This document shows positions 6,001 to 8,344 of a stretch of DNA of 8,344 nt, in pieces. The notes under the pieces were generated by a model, which saw nothing but the letters and a program-made list of their open reading frames with translations, was not told where the DNA came from and ran no database searches. The stretch covers positions 1-8,344 of the forward strand of contig DAOVKF010000069.1 of the NCBI GenBank assembly GCA_030631915.1, written 5' to 3'. Source of the DNA: Candidatus Omnitrophota bacterium. Its GTDB lineage: Bacteria > Omnitrophota > Gorgyraeia > Tantalellales > Tantalellaceae. The first letter of the stretch is position 1. Every line of letters begins with the position of its first letter. Both the position numbers and the translations under genes were made by a program.

Positions 6001-8344
6001 TGGACCACATGACAAATGCCGCCATAGAAGCGGTAACAAGACATGTCTCAAGAAGGATAGAAGAGGACTTGCTGCCCCTTCCGATGGCCCTTTACGAAGA
6101 ATCCGCCGGCCTTGACAGACGTTTGGCCAAACTGGAAGGAGCGAAGGGAGAGGAAGTCGTAAAGCGCCGCGAAGAGATAAAAGAGCAGCAGAACATAATA
6201 AGAAAAGTCGCTTCCGGATTGAAAGGGGTTGTTATCGAGGAATTCAGGGCTGAAGAAACCGCTGAAAAACACATCCTGTTCCTTAAAGGTATGCTCCTGC
6301 CTTCTGAGATCAAAAAGCTTGTCGAGGAAAAGAAGATAGCGGCCATAGTGACGACAGAGGCGGGCCCCACCACTCACTGGGTGCTGGCCGCGAAGGGGCT
6401 GAACGTGCCGGTGTTCTTTGCCACGCATAAACCCGCCGGCCGGATGTTCGAGTTAAGGATGGACGGCCTGCTGAGCGATGTCAGGATGCCTGAAGACCAG
6501 GTGCTCCTGGACGGTTCCCGGGGCTCATTGATCATAGGCCCTGACAGGCAGACGATCGAGGTTTTCGATGATAAAGTTAAAAGGCTCTCTGTTCTGGGGA
6601 GGTATTACGATGAGATAAAAAAGGAGCCGCTTGAAGAACCCGGAACAGCCATGGATTCCAGAATATACGCCAATATCGAGGAAAAGGACAGCATGCTTGC
6701 CGCTTTATCGAACGGCGCTGACGGAGCGGGATTGATCCGCACGGAATTATGGCTGGAAAAAGACCTTCAATGCGTGAAAACCCTGCTGTCCGATATTGCC
6801 ACTCAGGCGGAAAGGGAAGAAGCAAAGGCGGAACTCAAGGAATATCTTAAGGCGCATATCCAGGACCTGATAGAACATTCTGAAGGCAGGCCTCTGACGT
6901 TCAGGACCTTTGACGTGGCTGAAGATAAAAGAGAGATCGCGGGGTATGTCGCCGGATCGTACGGGATCGATCTTTACAGGACACTTGAAGGAGCCTGCCT
7001 GTTAGCGGCCGAGCTGGAGGCGATATATGAGTCTGTCCTGTCAACGGGCGCTGATAACGTCAGGATAATATTCCCGGCAGTGAACACGGCCGGCGACATG
7101 AAAGAGGTCCGGGAATGGGCATGGGAAGCAATAGAACGGATCACGCCGTCGACCCGGGACAGGGCAAGACTTTCACTCATCCCTGTGGGGGCCATGATAG
7201 AGAGCCGGATAGCGGTAGAAAACACATTAGAGATATCAAAGATATCCGATTTTATAAGCATAGGCACTAATGACCTTACCAGGGACATATACAGGCATCT
7301 TGAGAAAGAATGGGGGGTAAGCAACCTCAGGATGAATATCAGGGGCATACAGCTGTTTACGCGGATACAGCCTGAAATATTAAAAGAGCTGGAAAAGATA
7401 GCGCGAGCTGTTTCGAGAATGCAGGAAGCCACGGGGAGAAGGATACCCGTGACCGTATGCGGTGAGGCAGCCGGTATCAAGGGGTATCAGTTGCACATGA
7501 GATATATGGCCGATAAATACGACATTGATCTATATCCGAGCGTCCCGTTCATAGAGGTGGCGGAGTCGAAGATGTTCATGAGCTATCTGGATAGTAAAAC
7601 CCTGGAGGCCGTGTTCAGGGAGATCGACAGGGATGTCATAGGGCGCGTGCAGGAAGAAGTGAATTCAGTCGAGGACCGGATCGCGAATCTGGACAGAGTG
7701 AAACTCATGATGTTAGAGGAGCTTGAAAGGGTACCGGAAGCAAGGGAGGAAAAGGTTGTTACAGAGGCCTTGGCAGCGCCGGAGGATTTAAAGGCTTTAT
7801 CCGAAGCCGGTAGAAGACACACAAAACGGATGATATCCTTGAACGCGACAGGACCCCTGGGTGTGCACGCCAGACCGGCCGGAAGAATAGCGGCGGAACT
7901 CGGACGCATAAATGAGGAGATAGGTCCGGAAGACGCTTTGACAGTCACGGTAGAGCCGGGCAGTACGATCACCAATTTTATGGGGAAGGAATTTCCCGTT
8001 AAAGAGCAGGTCCGGATCGTCCCTGCTGTTTGCCAGACGCAGATCATGGAACTCCACGTGGGCGGGACAGGCAGAGGGAGCAGGCTTGAGGTGGGCATAG
8101 AAGGCCCGGCTGAGGCTGTTCACGCGTTTATCAGGTATCTGGCGATAATGACCGAGGAAAGCGCAACAGGGCCGGTAGATCTGTTCGAGATAAAAGATGA
8201 TACGGTAATGATCGGTATCCAGGCAAAGATGTTTGACGCCATGAGCAAGGAGGACAGGGCCCTTCTGGATAAGATGCCGAACGTCCGCGTGGCGCGTATC
8301 AGAAGCACGGACGAGCAGGCCATGCTGGATGAGCTGGAAAAGGC
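1..8344 (+). CDS. Internal fragment of a giant multidomain membrane protein (GT2, HD, ACT, Enzyme I, HPr), open at both ends
   Basis: The frame starting at base 3 runs to the last base without a stop, giving 2780 complete codons; bases 1-2 and 8343-8344 are partial codons. No start, ribosome binding site or stop is visible, so the true length is unknown but above 8.3 kb. Recognisable domains occur in this one frame from end to end: a membrane glycosyltransferase, a tandem repeat, a beta-rich domain, a coiled coil, a membrane hairpin, an HD-type domain, an ACT-like fold, PTS Enzyme I and HPr. Motif spacing across Enzyme I is as expected, so the frame is real and not broken by frameshifts there. 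Ile codon ATA and Arg codons AGG/AGA are frequent. The pattern matches giant genes described in Candidatus Omnitrophota; this is inferred from architecture. The overall function is unknown, but envelope polysaccharide synthesis under PEP-dependent control is the simplest reading. Confidence 0.95.
219..500 (+). other. Insertion of about 90 residues inside the GT2 domain
   Basis: Residues 73-166. In ordinary members of this GT2 group the GGTSN-x-FR motif and the TED motif are roughly 25 residues apart. Here G61 and E178 are 117 apart. The extra stretch is charged and helical in its first half and aromatic/hydrophobic in the middle (IFIHVIWHPLRTLFDMLQPF, residues 117-136), which could be an amphipathic membrane-surface helix. 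It includes STQDYLNDR (82-90), which superficially mimics a TED motif, but the WDLYNIIEDSELG segment downstream is the better match. No known domain recognised in the insert. Confidence 0.6.
687..1217 (+). other. First membrane-helix cluster of the GT2 module
   Basis: Residues 229-405. Hydrophobic stretches lie at about 229-250 (directly after QRSRW, possibly an interfacial rather than spanning helix), 259-283 (Gly/Ala rich), 318-342 and 383-405. The loop between the second and third (284-317) carries R292, K297, R298, K308 and K314, so by the positive-inside rule it is cytoplasmic. This follows the usual arrangement in which the QxxRW motif leads straight into the channel-forming helices. 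Exact boundaries are judged by eye. Confidence 0.7.
1233..1740 (+). other. Large charged soluble loop between GT2 membrane clusters
   Basis: Residues 411-580 separate two groups of membrane helices. The loop is rich in E, D, K and R, looks mostly helical, and has no motif I recognise. It contains a strongly AT-rich central part (described separately). Charge and the flanking helices place it most simply in the cytoplasm. Related GT2 enzymes usually have a much shorter connection here, so this reads as an accessory insertion. Confidence 0.5.
1485..1670 (+). other. AT-rich, low-GC3 island inside the coding sequence
   Basis: Residues 495-556. Counting by hand, 15 of 62 codons end in G or C (24 percent), against 40 of 67 just upstream (60 percent) and 42 of 62 just downstream (68 percent). 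Overall G+C in 1501-1680 is about 37-42 percent per 60 bases, versus 62 percent in 1321-1380 and in 1681-1740. The frame stays open and the encoded peptide is acidic and probably helical. The sharp edges suggest a segment acquired by recombination or insertion, inside the already enlarged cytoplasmic loop. Confidence 0.75.
1755..2195 (+). other. Second membrane-helix cluster of the GT2 module
   Basis: Residues 585-731. Hydrophobic stretches lie at about 585-604, 610-629, 652-673 and 711-731. The loop 630-650 (R630, K633, R638, R639, R649) is basic, and so is 674-710. A strict in/out alternation would put the second basic loop outside, so either one stretch does not span the membrane or one near residue 229 is interfacial. 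The 652-690 part resembles the closing helix and FYWEKTEHG-like tail of GT2 membrane domains. Confidence 0.6.
2367..2660 (+). repeat. Tandem duplication, two 49-residue (147-base) units
   Basis: Unit 1 is bases 2367-2513 (residues 789-837) and unit 2 is 2514-2660 (838-886), exactly in frame and without spacer. I count 26 of 49 identical residues, with shared cores GKGDT (797-801 / 846-850), ITDGI (811-815 / 860-864) and a closing VSE-x-EK. At DNA level the two 16-base blocks GGGCAAAGGGGATACT and ATAACAGACGGCATCA are identical between units. The units look like helical hairpins and sit just after the last GT2 membrane helix. Function unknown; the divergence indicates an old duplication still held together by selection. 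Confidence 0.85.
2736..3242 (+). other. Beta-rich domain, possibly a carbohydrate-binding-like jelly roll
   Basis: Residues about 912-1080. The stretch alternates short beta-type segments with polar turns: an opening RGTAWSIR, a Y-D-G-S-F-D-L-K-F-R-I strand, and a closing pattern FDPSGVKRVVIKIKRD then SGTIKFGPV (1048-1076). That ending resembles galactose-binding-like beta sandwiches, where a strand following an 'effectively constrained' loop is followed by a G-x-I-x-F/L-x-x-V strand. I cannot see diagnostic ligand residues. If it is a sugar-binding module its predicted cytoplasmic location would be unusual. It could equally be an unrelated beta-sandwich spacer. Confidence 0.35.
3381..3596 (+). 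other. Predicted coiled coil
   Basis: Residues 1127-1198. Highly charged with hydrophobic residues at heptad-like spacing (M1133, then L, L, L, I, L and so on), few glycines and no proline between the start and H1198. It leads directly into a membrane hairpin and probably acts as a rigid stalk or dimerisation segment. Confidence 0.6.
3624..3779 (+). other. Membrane hairpin, two transmembrane helices
   Basis: Residues about 1208-1230 and 1234-1259, both rich in L, A, G, F and V, separated by a very short QGDFTG turn. Basic residues flank the outer ends (K1207, R1253, then KR near 1266), placing both termini in the cytoplasm. The hairpin re-anchors the chain to the membrane between the coiled coil and the HD-type signalling domain. 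Confidence 0.8.
3786..4082 (+). other. Unassigned linker region between membrane hairpin and HD domain
   Basis: Residues about 1262-1360. It starts with a basic/aromatic ETLKRYYGQ stretch and includes a semi-hydrophobic IWGMFAMLPFGGIF (1327-1340), which is too short and polar-flanked for a confident membrane helix. No domain recognised. Confidence 0.4.
4083..4742 (+). other. Domain: HD / HD-GYP-like metal phosphohydrolase fold, partly degenerate
   Basis: Residues 1361-1580. The order of motifs follows HD-GYP domains: H1373 in FARRHAERV, a LAEKMGLS helix turn, H1405-D1406 in AAAVHDLAAY, H1497-H1498 in AVLFHHN, and D1531 in LVAADTIENG, which corresponds to the family's I-x-V-A-D-x-x-D-A stretch. 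In active HD-GYP enzymes HD is followed by IGK and HH by E, with GYP a little further on. Here the lysine and the GYP triad are absent and HHE is HHN. So metal binding is plausible while cyclic-di-GMP hydrolysis is doubtful. Such domains cleave cyclic nucleotides or (p)ppGpp, or act as sensors. The combination HD followed by ACT recalls GlnD and SpoT, but no nucleotidyltransferase is seen. Confidence 0.72.
4743..5141 (+). other. Unassigned charged helical region between HD and ACT domains
   Basis: Residues 1581-1713. Rich in K, R, E and D, predicted mainly helical, with a GIGRGIGP turn near 1610-1617 and a short beta-type VVVRRDKLV. It may be the C-terminal helical extension of the HD domain. 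No family recognised. Confidence 0.4.
5142..5375 (+). other. Domain: ACT-like ligand-binding fold
   Basis: Residues 1714-1791. The pattern WDRLIVAFADVRRGISKF, then a helix ending in AGVNVER (1739-1745), then two strand-like segments (TFFVEVPY, TLRICIDIKDI), then a helix of DAETKRKIRRDLREF type, gives the beta-alpha-beta-beta-alpha order of ACT domains. The D-x-x-x-GI and AGVNV pieces resemble the D-R-x-G-I/L and A-G/-N-I segments at the amino-acid-binding interface. ACT domains usually bind amino acids and regulate attached enzymes. Sitting between the HD and Enzyme I modules, it would be a natural sensor input. The match is by eye and short. Confidence 0.55.
5415..6269 (+). other. Domain: helical N-terminal part of the Enzyme I-like module (putative HPr-docking region)
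   Basis: Residues 1805-2089. This long alpha-helical, charged stretch precedes the phospho-histidine domain in the position where Enzyme I carries its N-terminal swivel strands and HPr-binding helical bundle. An opening MVEGTAAYYDAG (1809-1820) faintly recalls the G-x-A-x-G-x-A start of Enzyme I. At roughly 280 residues it is longer than the standard region before the active-site histidine (189 residues in E. coli Enzyme I), so an extra helical insert is likely. Sequence similarity here is weak, and the assignment rests on position. Confidence 0.45.
6270..6602 (+). other. Domain: PEP-utilising phospho-histidine swivel of Enzyme I
   Basis: Residues 2090-2200. The segment HILFLKGMLLPSEIKKLV matches the A-x-D-L-x-P-S lead-in of Enzyme I, followed by AAIVTTEAGPTTHWVLAAKG (2112-2132 region) and LNVPVFFA, corresponding to G-F-x-T-D-x-G-G-x-T-S-H-T-x-I-x-A-R-x-L-x-I-P-A. 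H2125 (bases 6375-6377) aligns with the phosphorylated histidine H189 of E. coli Enzyme I. The QVLLDGSRGSLIIGPD stretch matches the conserved V-D-G-x-x-G-x-x-x-x-x-P. Differences: GGRTSH is GPTTH and the next residue is W2126. The histidine takes phosphate from PEP and passes it on to HPr. Confidence 0.9.
6651..7637 (+). other. Domain: PEP-binding TIM barrel of Enzyme I
   Basis: Residues 2217-2545. Seen in order: RIYANIEE, NGADGAGLIRTELW with R2246, FRTFDVAEDK with R2301, VRIIFPAV, MIESRIA with E2400, SIGTNDLT with N2423-D2424, and VCGEAAG with C2486 (bases 7458-7460). These correspond to E. coli Enzyme I R296, R332, E431, N454-D455 and C502. The spacing R332-E431 (99) and E431-D455 (24) is identical here. 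So the PEP and magnesium site and the catalytic cysteine appear intact. One exception: the arginine expected ten residues after the aspartate (E. coli R465) is not in register; R2431 is seven residues after. PPDK and PEP synthase share this barrel, but no ATP-grasp domain precedes it and an HPr follows it, favouring Enzyme I. Confidence 0.92.
7638..7823 (+). other. Helical charged linker between Enzyme I and HPr
   Basis: Residues 2546-2607. Predicted helical and rich in E, R and K, with an Ala/Pro-containing break (ALAAPEDL, 2589-2596). The length gives enough reach for the tethered HPr to fold back onto the Enzyme I active site. Confidence 0.5.
7824..8156 (+). other. Domain: HPr-like phosphocarrier fused after Enzyme I
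   Basis: Residues 2608-2718. A first strand (MISLNATG) leads to GPLGVHARPAGRIAAEL, which matches the HPr active site G-L/V-H-A/T-R-P-A. H2622 (bases 7866-7868) aligns with phosphorylated His15 and R2624 with the conserved Arg17. The second half, QIMELHVGGTGRGSRLEVGI then EGPAEAVHAFIRYL, matches K-S-I-M-x-x-x-x-L-G-x-x-x-G-x-x-x-x-x-x-x-G and the last helix. Between them H2622 and the 'Ser46' position (Q2680) are 58 apart instead of 31, so there is an insertion of about 27 residues. The serine used by HPr kinase is replaced by glutamine in this alignment. HPr receives phosphate from Enzyme I. Its usual EII partners are not in the window. Confidence 0.88.
8157..8344 (+). other. Start of an unassigned C-terminal segment, continues beyond the window
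   Basis: Residues 2719-2780. Contains strand-like VDLFEIKDDTVMIGIQAK followed by a charged helix and NVRVARI. It looks like the first part of a compact alpha/beta domain cut off by the window edge. I do not recognise it. The frame is still open at the last base. Confidence 0.4.

Noticed and set aside
6270..7637. Pyruvate phosphate dikinase or PEP synthase instead of Enzyme I
   Set aside because: These share the swivel and barrel, but they need an ATP-grasp domain that is not visible, and the R/E/D spacing together with the following HPr fits Enzyme I better.

Overview
The whole window is the interior of one protein-coding gene on the + strand. Reading from base 3 there is no stop codon in 2780 consecutive codons, and neither a start nor an end falls inside the window. 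Residue n of this fragment occupies bases 3n to 3n+2; all residue numbers below use that scale. There is no intergenic DNA, RNA gene, promoter or terminator. An open frame this long, many AGG/AGA and ATA codons, moderate G+C and a mix of membrane glycosyltransferase and signalling domains fit the giant genes known from Candidatus Omnitrophota (formerly OP3). That assignment is an inference, not a proven identity.

Layout. Residues 1-700 (bases 3-2102) are the C-terminal part of a membrane-embedded family 2 glycosyltransferase of the cellulose-synthase-like type. They carry the GGTGN-x-FR, ED and QRSRW motifs and several transmembrane helices, but the donor-binding half lies upstream of the window. 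Two insertions enlarge the module, and one of them contains a 186-base AT-rich island. Residues 732-1260 hold a helical region with a 49-residue tandem duplication, a beta-rich domain, a coiled coil and a two-helix membrane hairpin. Residues 1361-1580 are an HD/HD-GYP-like domain. Residues 1714-1791 look like an ACT ligand-binding fold. Residues 1805-2545 are a phosphotransferase-system Enzyme I-like module with its phospho-histidine swivel domain and PEP-binding barrel. Residues 2608-2718 are an HPr-like domain with the GVHARPA active site. The last 60 residues begin a further unassigned segment.

Working together (inference). The chain joins a membrane polysaccharide-synthase-like enzyme to HD, ACT, Enzyme I and HPr domains. 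Enzyme I and HPr keep their phospho-acceptor histidines, and Enzyme I keeps most PEP-site residues, so PEP could drive an intramolecular phosphorelay. No sugar permease (EII) domain is visible, so the relay looks regulatory rather than transport-linked. A plausible model is that PEP and small-molecule status is sensed and used to control envelope or polysaccharide synthesis by the same giant polypeptide. The combination is the most notable content of the window.
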